Positions 53,085-64,000 of a stretch of DNA of 64,000 nt are shown piece after piece; positions within the stretch are counted from its first letter, which is position 1, and every line of letters starts with the position of its first letter. Below the pieces are notes generated by a model. That model was not told where the DNA came from, ran no database searches, and worked only from the letters and a program-made list of their open reading frames with translations. This stretch comes from Rhipicephalus microplus (Eukaryota > Arthropoda > Arachnida > Ixodida > Ixodidae): assembly GCF_043290135.1 (NCBI RefSeq), contig NC_134710.1:458963376-459027375 (forward strand), written 5' to 3'. Position numbers and translations under genes: made by a program.

Positions 53085-53403
53085 CAGCATATCCACTGGG
53101 TGAATGATGATGAGTGGGGCGAAGCGTCCGGCCGTCTGTTTGCGCATTCATTCATCCGTCCAACGGTGGCTTGATCTGTCCATCCGTACGTCTGTCCATC
53201 TGTTTGTCTGTATGTCCGTTCATCTAGTGAACACTCCGAATACCACCACCTCAGATGTTTTCTTCATATATTGATTATATACAAGTACCGCCATCTAGCG
53301 AACATTCCAAGAACTAAGCTCCTCTGTGGCACATACCCGATAGATGTCGTTACTACAGAGGATGATCCGGTGACGCCTTAAAAAGCTACACCCCTAAAAA
53401 TAT
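53085..53403 (-). repeat. Dispersed repeat with GGGGCGAAGC-type ends
   Basis: One end holds GTGAATGATGATGAGTGGGG and CGAAGCGTCCGG (53100-53132). The other, reverse-complemented, reads TTTTAGGGGTGTAGCTTTTT (~53402-53383), matching TTTTAGGGGCGAAGCTCCTT at 54629. The inside has GTCC/ATCC-rich tracts. The two ends share a GGGGCGAAGC core in inverted orientation, so it may be a small TIR element. No coding capacity. Confidence 0.5.
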
Positions 53404-54070
53404 GCTCCCCATCCCGTATGTTGTCTTCCCATTGCACTTTTAAAAAGGGAGTGACGTTCTCTACATTTAGAGAGAAACGGTGATGTCCCCAATTTTCGTC
53501 GTTAAATGGGGAAACGTTGTTGGCTTTTGCCATGGAGAAAGTGTTTCTCTCCATCAGAATCAAGATAACTGACTCCGGGTTAGCGAAGCAAGTAGGCCTA
53601 GCGAATGCACTGATTCTCGACGGATGAAAAAACACGGCACTGACAATTACAAAAAATGGTTCCGATGAGCTTCATATCGCACGAAATAATTATAAAAACA
53701 TCCAGACTGACCTGTGGTGATTAAAACACCGCAAAACGGAGCGACGGAGCTAGTAGGTTTCGTTCAACCATCGAGACGACGTTCACTTTGAAAGACACAG
53801 ATACTGCGGAGTTCTCACCCGGAGAGTGCACACTAGGCTTCCTGTATTTATTTCTCGAAGTTTCACATAGTTCAGCGACTTTATCTACGCGTTTACGCGG
53901 CCGCAGGCCACGAGATGTGACTCCAAACCACAGACACGATTGCAGAGAAACCATTCCGGCTATGGAGTGTCGTTTCTATAGGTAGATGTTTAACCATATA
54001 TAAGTATCTGTAGGTGTAAGAGCGTCTTAGCCGTAAGTAGGCGGTAGCTGGCGCCATATGGAGGGACTAT
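53404..54070. other. No gene recognised
   Basis: A minus-strand frame of 85 codons overlaps 53378-53635 but shows no domain that I know. Nothing else is supported. Confidence 0.4.
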
Positions 54071-54382
54071 ATGATACCGAAAAAAAAAGTTGCCTGCGGT
54101 GACGTACGTCGACAAAAGACCTTGATCTTGAGAAAGTACTGCCATCCACTGTACTCGCCACCGCGCACTCGACCTCCTATCTCCCTCCTCGCCATCCTTC
54201 GCATCCTCCCGGTCTCAGACACTTTTTCTGCACCATCATTGGTCTCCTTCGCGGTTTTCTTCAGCGACGCGTGGATCTTGCGTTTTGTTTGCGCTTTTCC
54301 TTTGCGCTCGGACTATTTTTTCTCGATGCTCCACGTTACAAACGTAGCGTGCGCTTTATTTTCTGTGCTTTGCGTGGGTGCT

Positions 54383-54540
54383 ATGCAGTGCTCTTGCGGC
54401 TATGACTGCAACAACCCCAATAAAAATGGTTCCGCACTTTTTATGATACCCCAAGGTAAAACCAATGGCTTGCGCAAGCAGCAGTGACTGCACAACTTTG
54501 GTGAAAACTTCCTTCTAACAAAAACAGTGTTCTTTGCGAG
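54383..54540 (+). pseudogene. THAP-type zinc finger exon remnant
   Basis: From the ATG at 54383 the frame reads MQCSCGYDCNNPNKNGSALF, MIPQGKTNGLRKQQ, a TGA at 54485-54487, then LHNFGENFLLTKTVFFAR up to a GTAAGG donor at 54541. The spacing of the first Cys pair, the FxxP-like MIPQGK stretch, the position of LHNFG and the TKTV segment fit the first exon of a THAP (C2CH) DNA-binding domain. The stop sits where this family usually has the invariant Trp. Phe occupies the place expected for the third Cys. The His should lie in the next exon, which I did not find. THAP domains occur in host regulators and in P-type transposases, so the origin is open. Confidence 0.5.
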
Positions 54541-54627
54541 GTAAGGCCTTCCTTATTGGCCGTATCAAGGCATCACCGTATACTGCATTTGAAGTATTGT
54601 TTCGGTCTGCTCATCAACATGCGTGTT

Positions 54628-54870
54628 TTTTAGGGGCGAAGCTCCTTACGCCGTGGGTCATATGTCCTTTGTCGTCATGGTAGTCAGTTGCATTGCTTTG
54701 GATGTCAGTAAAAATGATATAACCGCATATCCATGGAGTGAATGATGATGAGCGGGATGAAGCGGCCATCAGTCCATCCATGTTTCCGTGTGTCTGTGCC
54801 TCCGTCCATCCATGCCTTTGTCTATCCATGTGTACACTCGTCCATGCGTACGGCTCTCCGTGCGCACGCT
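54628..54870 (+). repeat. Second copy of the GGGGCGAAGC-type dispersed repeat
   Basis: TTTTTTAGGGGCGAAGCTCC (54628-54647) is followed about 90 bp later by GTGAATGATGATGAGCGGGA and TGAAGCGGCC (54738-54767), then ATCC/GTCC-rich sequence. The two motifs are in direct orientation here but inverted in the copy at 53085-53403, so at least one copy is rearranged. Confidence 0.5.
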
Positions 54871-55064
54871 TCACCTTACTCGTCATCAATCAGCTCGTAG
54901 ATATGCTGTGATTTTCTTCTCAGCTATTTGTGCATTGCTTAAAACTAGTGTTGTCATCAATATGTTGAATTACTTTGTTAGAAAAAAGAAGGAAATTGAA
55001 TTGTTTAACTTATCTATACAAAATTATGTCAGTGAAAGTTGCCTCAAAAAGCACCTTGACCCGT

Positions 55065-55438
55065 TCCGCCAGCCACTGCTAGGAATATTCGCCGTAATTA
55101 TGATAGAGCCTTGGCACCCATACTTTCACGAACTAGTACAGCTTACAAATACAGTAGTTTTCCCAGAACAGTTGACTGGAATTCACTGGCTCACAAATTT
55201 TTTTCGGTTGACAATGTTGCTATATTGCTCGGAAGTTATCTCCTTGAAGATTTGAGTGTGCAAATGTGTTATAAATTTTGTTGCTTATTCACAATAATGT
55301 GACCTCTGTTAGCGTATAGATACATGCTTCTTTTTTTTGCTGTTACGAATCACTTGATTTTTCTTATGCCCCTCCTTCCTGGGCCAAAATTCCGCTCTGC
55401 AGTATGCCTAAATAAATAAATAAAGTAAATAAAAATCT
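55065..55438 (+). mobile_element. Jockey/CR1-type LINE, 3' end fragment
   Basis: RRNYDRALAPILSRTSTAYK and YSSFPRTVDWNSLAHKFFSV (~55090-55210) match the C-terminus of a Jockey/CR1-like RT protein. Then come a 3' UTR with CCCCTCCTTCCTGGGCC (~55370) and an AAATAAATAAATAAAG tail. It is a different subfamily from the LINE at 1-1931, which ends in pure A. 5'-truncated; upstream boundary approximate. Confidence 0.7.
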
Positions 55439-58400
55439 TCAGCTCATGCTCTATCCTCTCGCACCCACCTCGGCAATCGTCTAAAACGCACAACTGAAGT
55501 CTGATTTCGCTACGAACAATTACGGGAGATCATACAGCTTCTCGATCACGCTTTTTGTGACTGTTAGGCTTCGTTTACGTTTGTTGGAAAAAACAAGTGA
55601 ATGAATCAATTGAGATGACACTGATGGGCACTTGTTTTCGTAAGGACGTTTATTTCGTTTTGCATTTTTTTGGAGGGGGTATTAACACACGAATGTCATG
55701 AAAGAGTTGTGGTTCATCAAAAAAAGGAAAAACACAGAGGTGCAACGAAAAGAAGTGATAGCGAAAGTGAGCCATTTTCAAGGCCACGGTGGCTGCAATC
55801 GTTTTTATCACGCCTACATGTTTTCCGTTCACCAATAAGAAACTATATTAGCTTTTATAGCAGTGTCACATGTGTACTTCTGACTGCGATCAGTCAGTCT
55901 AGGTAGGGTTTTTGGTCACTATCTGGACTTCAAAGTATTGCTCAAAGGGCTTCATCAGCTTGGAGACCACTGCGCAAAGCTACTTTCACACCAAATAGAC
56001 GAACACGTGGCTAAACTATCCACCATCCACGAGTTCATTGCACTATGTGACACTCTAAGTATCCTTGTCGTATACTGGCACAAAAGCACGAAAAAAATAT
56101 GAACACAGACAGACATGCCACAAGCGGAACTATATCAGAAGCAAGCTTGCAGCATGTTATTATGCGGCAGAAAAACATCCACATCGCAGGACTTCCCCTA
56201 AATACTTTTATTAAATTAGCATGCCGCACTTATACGACATTTCTAAAAAGCTAATCTTTTAATGCACTGCTGATTTAGTGTCTTAATATTGCTAACACTT
56301 TCTAAAAAAATTTAAGCACTACGGTGGCGCGGAAGATCCTGCAAATAATCCGCCTCAATTGAATTGTGCGGTGAGCCCGCGGGAGCGTCGGCAAAAAATG
56401 GCGCCGCGTGCCGCGCGTACGGCAAGCGGCCGCGGAGAATCGAGGATGAAGTGCGCGCGTGGAGGAGAGTGTCGTTACTTTTGCAAGATCAAGGGGTTTT
56501 AACGTTGACATACCGGTTCGGCTCCCAAGCGAATACTTGACGAGTCAGCTCAAGCTCATTCGTTGATTACTCACTGACACCAGACGCCCAAATATCTGCT
56601 GCGGCAAGGCATATGCCTACTCATGCACATAAGTATATATAATGCAGAGACATACATATAGAGCGACCTCAATGAAAAAGAGTACAATCAACATTTCGCC
56701 ACAGCGGCACACACTTTAACGTGTTTACTCACACCCCACTACGAAAACGCACAAGCTTATATAGCAATGAATTTTGACTGACCATAGTGGCACAAGGTAC
56801 AAGTAGGCTTTGGTCAACTTTTTTTACGTTTCGTGGCCCTACCACAACACGCACACACATAAACATATTGTACCTGATTTTTAGACAATTGGAAGTTTAT
56901 CAACGGTTGCACAATTATAAACGAAATAATTACTAGAGCTTATCAGGTTTCCGCGAAAACAGTTACTCTTACCATACATAGAATGCAAACGGCATTCAGA
57001 ATGCTGCGCTATCTCTCGACCACGGCCACAGATATTTTTTTTTCTTCAAGCCTTCGAATAAGAAATATTTGTCGCGCTCGCCATTTCGAAGGTCAGTCTT
57101 TTTTTTTTTAGTGTTCCACTTATTACTCTGAAAGGGCGCAGCATGCAGACCAGCCTTAGTCTCCGTCATGGTAGGTGTTGTGTGGCCGTGTCAACTTTGC
57201 TCAGTTGTTTCGTGTTAACGTTTGCTTATATTTTTTATGCAAACGTTTGCTTTATTTCTTAACATTTCTTTTATTTCTTTTCACGTGCTTACCACAAGTG
57301 TCACCATTAGCCATGGATACAGTGCACCGGTAGCCCATCAATGAGAATGTTTATGATGCGGTGATGACTGTCTCAGTGATGTATGCGTACGCTACAACGC
57401 GGGTCGTGCGACAGTGATAAGAGATGACCTCGCACCCGATGGTGTTCTTTCGTTAGCGATGGCAGTGGTTGTTGGCGTCGCGGCAGCTCGATTACTTAAG
57501 TGGAGAAACTAGCGCTGCAGTGCGCAAGATTACTATAAGATTATAGCAAGCTGTGCCTATATACTTCTTTGCTTCAGATGCTTCTCACGATTCGCCTCGC
57601 GTGTCAACTTACGGTCATTGTGCGTGCCACAATCGTGTTAGCGTTGTGGTTGTGGTGGTTACTATTACTTTGGATTTGGAACACTCTTTTCACAAAGGTG
57701 AGTGAGAGTGTTTGTACTTAGCTGCTGTGCACAGCTGTTAATAAAGTGCATTTTGTGTTGAGTTTCTTACGACAAAAGAGAATCGTGTGCACGAGAAAGG
57801 CATACTACACGCGTGCATAATTTCGTCCTAACTCTCAGTTCTGGCATGGGTAATTAAAAGTGCACGCAATTGAGAATTTAGTTTGACTGAAAGAAGTCAC
57901 TGGTTTACTTTTCTGAAAAGTGTAGTTATGATGAGTTATGAGTTAAAATATTTGTGATGAGAGTAAGCCAGTCTGGCAAATTAACGCTCGGTGAAACTTC
58001 GCAGCTGGTTACCTTTTGTGCTTTCACCTGCCATGGTAGCATGGCTTTATTTGGTGTCGTGTGCCTATGCTGGAAGGCGCTGGTTCACCCTATGTGCCTA
58101 CATTTGGAATCACGGGAAAAAGCTTCAGTGGGTAGAAACTCATCTGCAGACCCCATTGACTGCGTGCTTGGTAATTATATGGTGGTAGCGACAAATATAA
58201 CTCCAGCAGTTTCATATGATCGTGCTTTCACGCATGGACTGTGCAATAGTATCACGGGTGCCAGAGTGTTGAAAAAACACTGTGATGCTTGTTTAATGCG
58301 CCTCATTGAATTGATGAGTGCGATTGGTACCGTGCGAGACTAAACACGCGTATGCTTATCAAGTATGTCGACACTGAAAAATCGAATATTTGTGTACAGT

Positions 58401-59774
58401 ATATAAGGTGGTCAATAAAGCAACAATATTTAGGGAAGCAGAGCTCCTTGTATTCGTGACAAATTGGTAGTATCAGGCAATACGAGACACACATGAAAGT
58501 GTGGGGAGCATCGTGAAAGTGGCTGGTGATAAAAAAAGAATGCTTGTACTCTACACCAAAAAAAAAAATAAACGCCACTCCTGCATTGCTTGCTTATATC
58601 TTGGGTAAAAGTAATCGCTCGCAACTGGCCGTGGCCGGCTAGGCTCGGCGTGTGCATCCGCGTTAGCAAGACCCCGTGATAAAACTTAAAACACTGAAGT
58701 AGAAACGTTGCTCCTTTGGTCCTTGCTACGAGAGGTGGCGACGGGTAAGGCACCCGAAAGGGAGAAAGTCACAGCGCTGAAGGAGAAACCAAGCCCGTTT
58801 CTTCAATCTTGCTCTCCCTTTTTTAGCGCTTGTCTGTTGTTTTTTCCACAGATATGTTGTATTTGCAGTTGTGTTATGATAGATTACATACCCAGTCAAA
58901 CAGCATTGGCTCGGTAAGGCATGAGTACGTGTGGAAGGGTTCAAAATGTTGGCGTGAGCTCGGGTTCATACTAACACTACAAAAGATGCAGCCTACTTCT
59001 CTGCGTGAATGCCGTTAAAGGTACAAAACTGATAGCCATATACAGTACCTTTTTAGGTAGGATATCATTTGTATTGTTTTTCCAAGTTCTTTTTATGTAT
59101 ATGGGTTAATTTCTGTGTTTTAGAAATTTTTAGCGTTCCTCTATGAGAACCAACAGTCGGCCAACCTGATGCTGTCTTCTTGCTTTGGCCCTCTTTTTAC
59201 GTTTATGGGCTGTGTCATTGCTTTTATTTTGACACTCGATCTGTGAAACTGCGAGGCCAGTATGAGCTTATGAACAGCCCCCCGGAACACTATGGCAGCG
59301 CTATAGTGTTACTGTGGCTTCTTCAACTCCATCTGAATGCGTATTTTATTTTTACGGCTGCGCTCTAACGAAAGAACGGTTTGAACGCTCCTAGTGCGCA
59401 TGGCAGGCCTGTTTCGCCATGCAAGTAAACTGAGGCGCTGGTGCATGTATAGTGGCGTCATAAGGGTGAACGCCGCTCAGCGTCACCGCGCTTTGCGAAG
59501 AGCCCTTGCATTCGGCGTGGCCACGCCACAAATCATAGCAATGCCGGCGCACATCAGCATGACGAGCGGCATTCAAGCAAGAGCGGTGCCATAGCCGTGG
59601 CCGCTAATGAAGCACGGCGCGCTCCAGTGTTGTAGCACACCACACAAAGTATCTCTGAGGCTCCATGTTTTAAGTATTTATTTTTGTTTGGAAATTCGGC
59701 AGGTGTTAATGAGAGTTTATATCTCTGGCTGAAATTCAGCGTTTATTGGAGTTTATTTTTAGTAAATTCCCCAT
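55439..59774. other. No gene recognised over about 4.3 kb
   Basis: Frames up to 129 codons (57954-58343) occur without recognisable domains. A CpG-rich patch at 56320-56480 is listed separately. No element ends were identified. Confidence 0.5.
56320..56480. other. CpG-rich patch, possible promoter or element end
   Basis: A marked local rise in GC with GGCGCGG, GGCGCCGCGTGCCGCGCG and GCGGCCGCGG, set in AT-rich DNA. No TATA box, gene or repeat attached to it can be supported. Confidence 0.25.
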
Positions 59775-59786
59775 TCTCCGAAATTG

Positions 59787-60022
59787 ATTGATGATTTGTG
59801 GGGTTTAACGTCCCCAACCCACCTTTTGATTATGAGAGACGCCGTAGTGGAGAGCTCCGGAAATTTTGACCACCTGGGGTTCTTTAACGTGCACCCAAAT
59901 TTGAGTACACGGGCCTACATTTCCGCCTCCATTGGAAATGCAGCCGCCGCAGCCGGGAATCGAACCGGCGACCTACGGGTCAGCAGCCGAGTAACTTAGC
60001 CACAAGACCACCGCGGCGGGGC
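59787..60022 (-). repeat. Full-length Ruka-like SINE
   Basis: The reverse complement of the SINE, from the TCAATC-like tail (ATTGATGATTTGTGGGG) to the tRNA-like head (ACCGCGGCGGGGC). Flanked by TCTCCGAAATTG (59775-59786) and TCTCCAAAATTG (60023-60034), one mismatch in twelve. A and B box regions are recognisable. Confidence 0.92.
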
Positions 60023-60034
60023 TCTCCAAAATTG

Positions 60035-60477
60035 GGAGTTTTGTATTAGTCTCGAAATAAAAAAACAAATCAGATCAATTTCTATCTGGATACTAAAATA
60101 TCAAAATACACGAAGTAAGTTTATTTTTGCTAGAATGGTTCAATGAAGAAGTACATATATGCCCAAGCGAAATACCCGAACACGAACACATTTAGTTTTG
60201 CGTAAAAGAACATCAGCTTAAACCTTACTGTAAAACACTCAAGCATATTTTGCAAAATTGGTGTCAATTATCGAAGCGCGATTCTTTTTATTACGACTGT
60301 CCACTTTGAAAACGCCCTTCCAACGTTAGCGCTAGAAACAGAAAGCACCAGATGACGCAGCGCGCAGCGAAAAAGCATTGGCCTCTCGACCATGTGAATC
60401 CTCAACACGACAGGGCTCCAACAATGCTGCGAATTTCACGGCACTGATATTTCGCAAAACCACTCAGGAGGTGGTTT
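60035..60477. other. No gene recognised
   Basis: AT-rich DNA between two SINE insertions; nothing supported. Confidence 0.5.
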
Positions 60478-60486
60478 ATGGCATCA

Positions 60487-60580
60487 GTTTCATAGATTTG
60501 ATTGATTTGTGGGGTTTAACGTCTCAAAATTACCATATTAATGTGAGAGACGCCGTAGTGGAGGGCTCCGGAAATTTTGA
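60487..60580 (-). repeat. 5'-truncated Ruka-like SINE with target duplication
   Basis: Only the 3' 80-90 bp are present (GATTTGATTGATTTGTGGGG ... GGGCTCCGGAAATTTTGA). ATGGCATCA flanks it at 60478-60486 and 60581-60589; with one slipped base the duplication may extend to GTTCA. Truncation with duplication indicates incomplete reverse transcription. Confidence 0.85.
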
Positions 60581-60644
60581 ATGGCATCAAGTTCAAGAAG
60601 CAATAATTGAAAATTAGGGGCATAGGTTTCAACGCGCAGGGAAC

Positions 60645-60857
60645 TGATGTCTCATACTTGGGTTCGCCATTTCCCACAGTACCAAAAGAACCATTCCAGA
60701 AGGACAAGAGGGACCGCAGAACCGATACGTCTTCAGTTTATTGTTGACAAAACAAGAATAAAAAAATATAAAAAGCGCGCCACTGGTCACTTCTTTTTTG
60801 TTGCCTCCGAGCTCCATTTTCAATCTGTTTTCTACATCTTCCCGCCGGCCAGATACA
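60645..60857 (-). repeat. BEL-2 putative 3' LTR
   Basis: On the minus strand it begins TGTATCTGGCCGGC, directly after the pol end, and finishes ATGAGACATCA. It has a TATA-like TTTTTATATTTTTTTATTC and an AATAAA (AACAATAAACTG). Only one LTR is in the window, so the ends are inferred. Confidence 0.45.
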
Positions 60858-63800
60858 ACCGAAGCAACCTTCGAGCGAATACAACAGTTGAATCGGCCTC
60901 TTGACTAATTTGCCTTCAGGTGTACGAAGCAAGCATGTCCTCACTAGTCCACCCTTGCCTGGGAAAATCTTTTTCACCTTGCGGAGCTTCAACTGTGTTC
61001 TTTTTCGCGCTTCTTCTAGAAGAAGTACATCTCCTTCTTGTATATTTGTGTTCCTCTATTTTTCTGCTGGCACACTTAAGCTCCCTGAGGTACTCTTTTT
61101 TCCATCTGGTCCAGCATGTCATCATTGCCTGTTTTCTTGCACTCCAGTAATTCAGCAAACTGTATTCTCCGAGTCTGCTGTCTTCCTGTTTGTTCATTGC
61201 TTGCCTGCCTCTTGCACCGGTGTGATGCATGGTGGCTCGTTAGGATCGTCATACACATAAGAGGCCGGTTGTTAATCACTCCTTCTGCTTCAACAACCAC
61301 AGTCCGTAGTTCTTCATCAAAAAGTCGAGCACCTATAGTTTTTGCTTTGTACGTCCTAAAGCTCCTGATCAGTCTTTCATAAAATTCTCCCCACCATGGA
61401 GCTAACTGTGCAATAAAGTTCCATTTTATTTTCAGGTTACTAGTATACTGTTGCGTTTAGTGGTCCAGCGGTCTATACCAACAGTATCGAATGGTCTCGT
61501 ATGCGTTATCCTGTCAGCTGGTAGTGGTAAAATTTCTTGTGCCATTGGTCTAGAATTATATCTCATATACGTGTTACATTTCTTTATCACATATTTCACC
61601 ATCTGTCGAGCACGCACAATCCAAAACTTCGTTCCTTTATGTGTCAATGTTGCCGCAACGCAACCGTGCATTGTCACTTGATGCGCGTTCAGAACTAGCA
61701 GTTCTGAAAAGTGACTTTCTCTTGGTATAACACTAGGATGGTTCTCATCAAAGCTCAAATCACTCCACTGAAGCCTCCCTTGTACTCTTAGGGCCCCTTT
61801 ATCATCTTCGAAAATTTTCGTGCCATACAAATTCATGTTGTCTTATATTCATGTTACTGCGTTTTGTAACGTTTTCTGCTCCTGCTTTATCAGCGCAAAC
61901 TCTGCCTTGTCCAATTCTTCTCCTGTGAGCAAACCTGTTTTTCTTTCTTTTCGTCGGTTTCAATATAACGCATCACCCACGCGGTAACTCATAACGCTTT
62001 CTTGTATAATACAAGCCTGTTCACATCAATTATCTTTCCTTGACTCATGGTGGTAGTTGAGCTTGCCATGCTCTTTTCTTCGTCTTTGATGTCATCACTG
62101 TCCGATTCTTGCGTGATGTCATAATCAGACCTTTGTTTTTCATTCTTTATCCGCGTGGGGCCTTTCCACCATATTTCACTCTTCAGCAAACGTTTCATCT
62201 TCATCCCCCTTCTCATCAAATCCGCAGAGTTTTCATCACTTTTACCAAACCCCATTGACTCTTGTTTGACTTGCTTTTGATTTCTGCTGCGTGGTTGCGA
62301 ACAGACAGACCTTTCGTCTTGTACGACTTTCCCCAGCATAATACAATTTGAGAGTCAGTCCAGAATTTCACACTCCTTAGTTTTCTAATGAAATTCTCAG
62401 TTATATGACTGGCCAATCTGACTGATATTGTGGGAGCCAATAACTCTAATCTTGCTAGTGCAATCTTTTTGAGTGGAGCAACTCTACTTTTTGCGATGAT
62501 TAAATGAGCTTCATTGCTTCCATCGTAGTATTCTGTTAGAATGTATGCTGCTGCTCCATACGTCATTGGACTTGCATCAGAGAACACGTGTACAGGTAAT
62601 GCTTTCACTTCAGCTTGCCTGTCGTCTTAACATCAGTTAACGGTGAAGTTGTCTATGTGCTGAAGCTCCTCCGACCAGTCCTTCCAAACTGATCAATGCT
62701 GACTTCGCAACGGGTCGTCCCATTTCAGTTTTTCTGTCCAAATTTTTGCAGCAATATTTTCGCTCTAACTGAAAATAGTGTCAAAAAACCTAGATGGTCG
62801 TGTAGCCTTGCCGTAGTTTGCAAAACCTGTCTCTTTGATTGTTGTCTCATGTCCTTGTAATTTCGGCATGTAGTTTCGGGAAAGCTGAACACGTCGTCTA
62901 CTAAATTCTATTTCAGTCCCAAAATCTTCATTTGTCCCTGTTTTCTTATCCCTCGATCTAGATCACCTCCTTCTTCATCAAATAGTTTTTTTTAGTTTGG
63001 CGTCATTTAAATTTCATTTTCTTAAATTCATCCCCGCATTCCAAAACAATGTCTCTTGCTTCTTAGTATATCTTTGTCAATGTCGATTATTCGTCGGCTC
63101 CTAGGAAAACGTCATCGACGTAAATTCCTTTCCGGTGTTGCGCCACAACTGCAGGATATTTCTCCTCAAATTTATTCAAACATCGATGAACTGTGACCGC
63201 TAGAAGAAAGCTACTTTGTGTAGTTCCGAAAGTAACCCGCGCCATCCTCAACGTTTTTATATTCGTAATTTGCATATCTTAGCTGGGTATTCTTTCCCAC
63301 CACAAATATTGCAGCGCGTCTTGGTCATTTTTCTGTATTTTGATCTGTAAAAATGCTTTTTCTACGTCGGATGACCAAGCGATCTTTTGATGTCAAAAAT
63401 TCATCAGCAAACTTGTGATATCTGGGTTTAGGTTTGGCCCGTTTTCGAAGTGTTCATTGAAGGATTTGCCTTAATTCTAGCTTAACGATGCGTCAAAGAC
63501 GATCCCTATCTTTGTCATTGTTCGGTCCTTCTTACTTACCACTTGATGCGGCTTGTAGTTTACAAATTTGCTCAGTATATCTTAACCCGCATCTTTTTCG
63601 ACGTTTTCTGCTATTTCTTGTTCAGAAAACACTCGGATAGCTTTGTCGTAAGCTTGTAGGAAATTTTTATCTTTGTATAATTTTTTTGGCACCTGCATAA
63701 GCCTTTTCTCTGCAATGGTGTTGTGGTCGCCCAATGTTACGTTTTTTCTTTCATGGTAGCTGCACTTGGTATCTTCCTGCCTTGAACTCCATTGTTTTTC

Positions 63801-64000
63801 GGACGTACTTTCGCACATCTTCATCGCTCATCTTTGTCGCTGGTTTCTCCTTGATGCCCTTATTTTCGAGGTCCCAGAATTGCTGCAGTTCGTCCACAGT
63901 AGTGCTGACTTGGCACTGACCTTGAGTACCATAACCGTCGATGATTTTATTGACACACAATGAAGTCATACAGGATCTCGAGCCGTCCATCCCAACATTG
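60858..64000 (-). pseudogene. BEL-2 pol: RT, RNase H, integrase
   Basis: Minus-strand order: DELQQFWDLENKGIKEKPAT and FKAGRYQVQLP (~63890-63755), the start of RT; KTLRMARVTFGTTQSSFLLA and the catalytic YVDDVFLGA (~63260-63090); RNase H VHVFSDASPMTYGAAAYIL, SRVAPLKKIALARLELL and FWTDSQIVLCW (~62600-62330); and a long acidic linker. Integrase follows with a zinc region (HQVTMHGCVAATLT, CNTYMRYNSRPMAQ) and TVGID with the first catalytic Asp (~61470). About 120 residues of the core, including the second Asp, are then missing. APWWGEFYERLIRSF (~61400-61356), EGVINNRPLM and the DUF5641-type end LVRTCLLRTPEGKLVKRPIQ (~60940-60885) close it. Numerous frame changes and stops. Confidence 0.88.

Larger units (their letters stand above)
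60645..64000 (-). mobile_element. BEL/Pao retrotransposon BEL-2, 3' part (cut by window edge)
   Basis: Minus-strand pol from the protease/RT linker at the right edge to the integrase end near 60880, followed by a putative 3' LTR (60645-60857). The 5' LTR and gag lie beyond 64000. The protein differs from BEL-1 in the aligned integrase C-terminal part, so this is a separate BEL family. Confidence 0.88.

Noticed and set aside
54788..55255. 155-codon plus-strand frame
   Set aside because: Its C-terminal part is an out-of-frame reading of the LINE fragment, whose true frame is shifted. The N-terminal part is repeat-derived.
1..64000. CRISPR-like arrays or prokaryotic operons
   Set aside because: No regularly spaced short direct repeats with unique spacers were seen, and the genome is clearly eukaryotic.

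Overview
The window looks like intergenic or intronic DNA of a chelicerate, most likely a hard (metastriate) tick. The evidence is several copies of a ~240-bp tRNA-derived SINE with a TCAA-repeat tail, which I recognise as Ruka-like (described from Rhipicephalus), plus a dense mix of Ty3/gypsy, BEL/Pao, I-like, Jockey/CR1-like, Penelope-like and pogo-like elements, and fragments of gene families typical of arthropods (a DUF4806-like gene and a THAP exon). I see no prokaryotic features, and no complete undamaged host gene. Family names come from motifs read by eye; no search was run.

Layout. 1-1931: 3' part of a Jockey/CR1-type LINE with an open RT frame, cut by the window edge. 1932-9330: mostly featureless, with old SINE fragments. 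9330-11664 and 35108-35880: two halves of one minus-strand gypsy element (gypsy-1), split inside its RT. 11665-35107: a 23.4-kb interval bounded by inverted ends that carry CCAAT/ATTGG-rich arrays. It holds two intact SINEs, a Penelope-like fragment, a 5'-truncated LINE, a 1,133-bp solo LTR, a PIF/Harbinger-like MITE, nested pogo-like elements and a four-exon DUF4806-like pseudogene. 36066-39350: a decayed plus-strand BEL/Pao element (BEL-1). 39574-49676: gypsy-3, with LTRs and target duplication complete, itself interrupted by a full-length antisense I-like LINE (41669-47515) with a perfect 15-bp target duplication. 49940-52997: gypsy-2, with gag and the integrase C-terminus but no RT. 53085-55438: two related short repeats, a THAP-like exon remnant and a LINE 3' end. 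55439-59774: little recognisable. 59787-60580: one full and one truncated SINE. 60645-64000: minus-strand BEL/Pao pol (BEL-2), running off the right edge.

History. The interruptions give a relative order. Gypsy-1 is older than the 23.4-kb insertion that splits it. Gypsy-3 landed (5-bp CAAGA duplication; LTRs differ at about 10 of 169 positions) before the I-like LINE landed in it. SINEs and the solo LTR inside the 23.4-kb interval have perfect or near-perfect duplications, so they are younger than what they sit in. Almost every element ORF is broken by stops, frameshifts or deletions; the most intact frames are the RT at 1-1644 and the gag and PR-RT frames of gypsy-3.

The most interesting observation is the 23.4-kb interval. 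Removing it rejoins gypsy-1 in phase at one codon boundary, the ends are inverted relative to each other, and a 2-bp GA is repeated at both edges. It is either a giant, apparently non-autonomous TIR element carrying a host-like gene, or a small element greatly expanded by later insertions.
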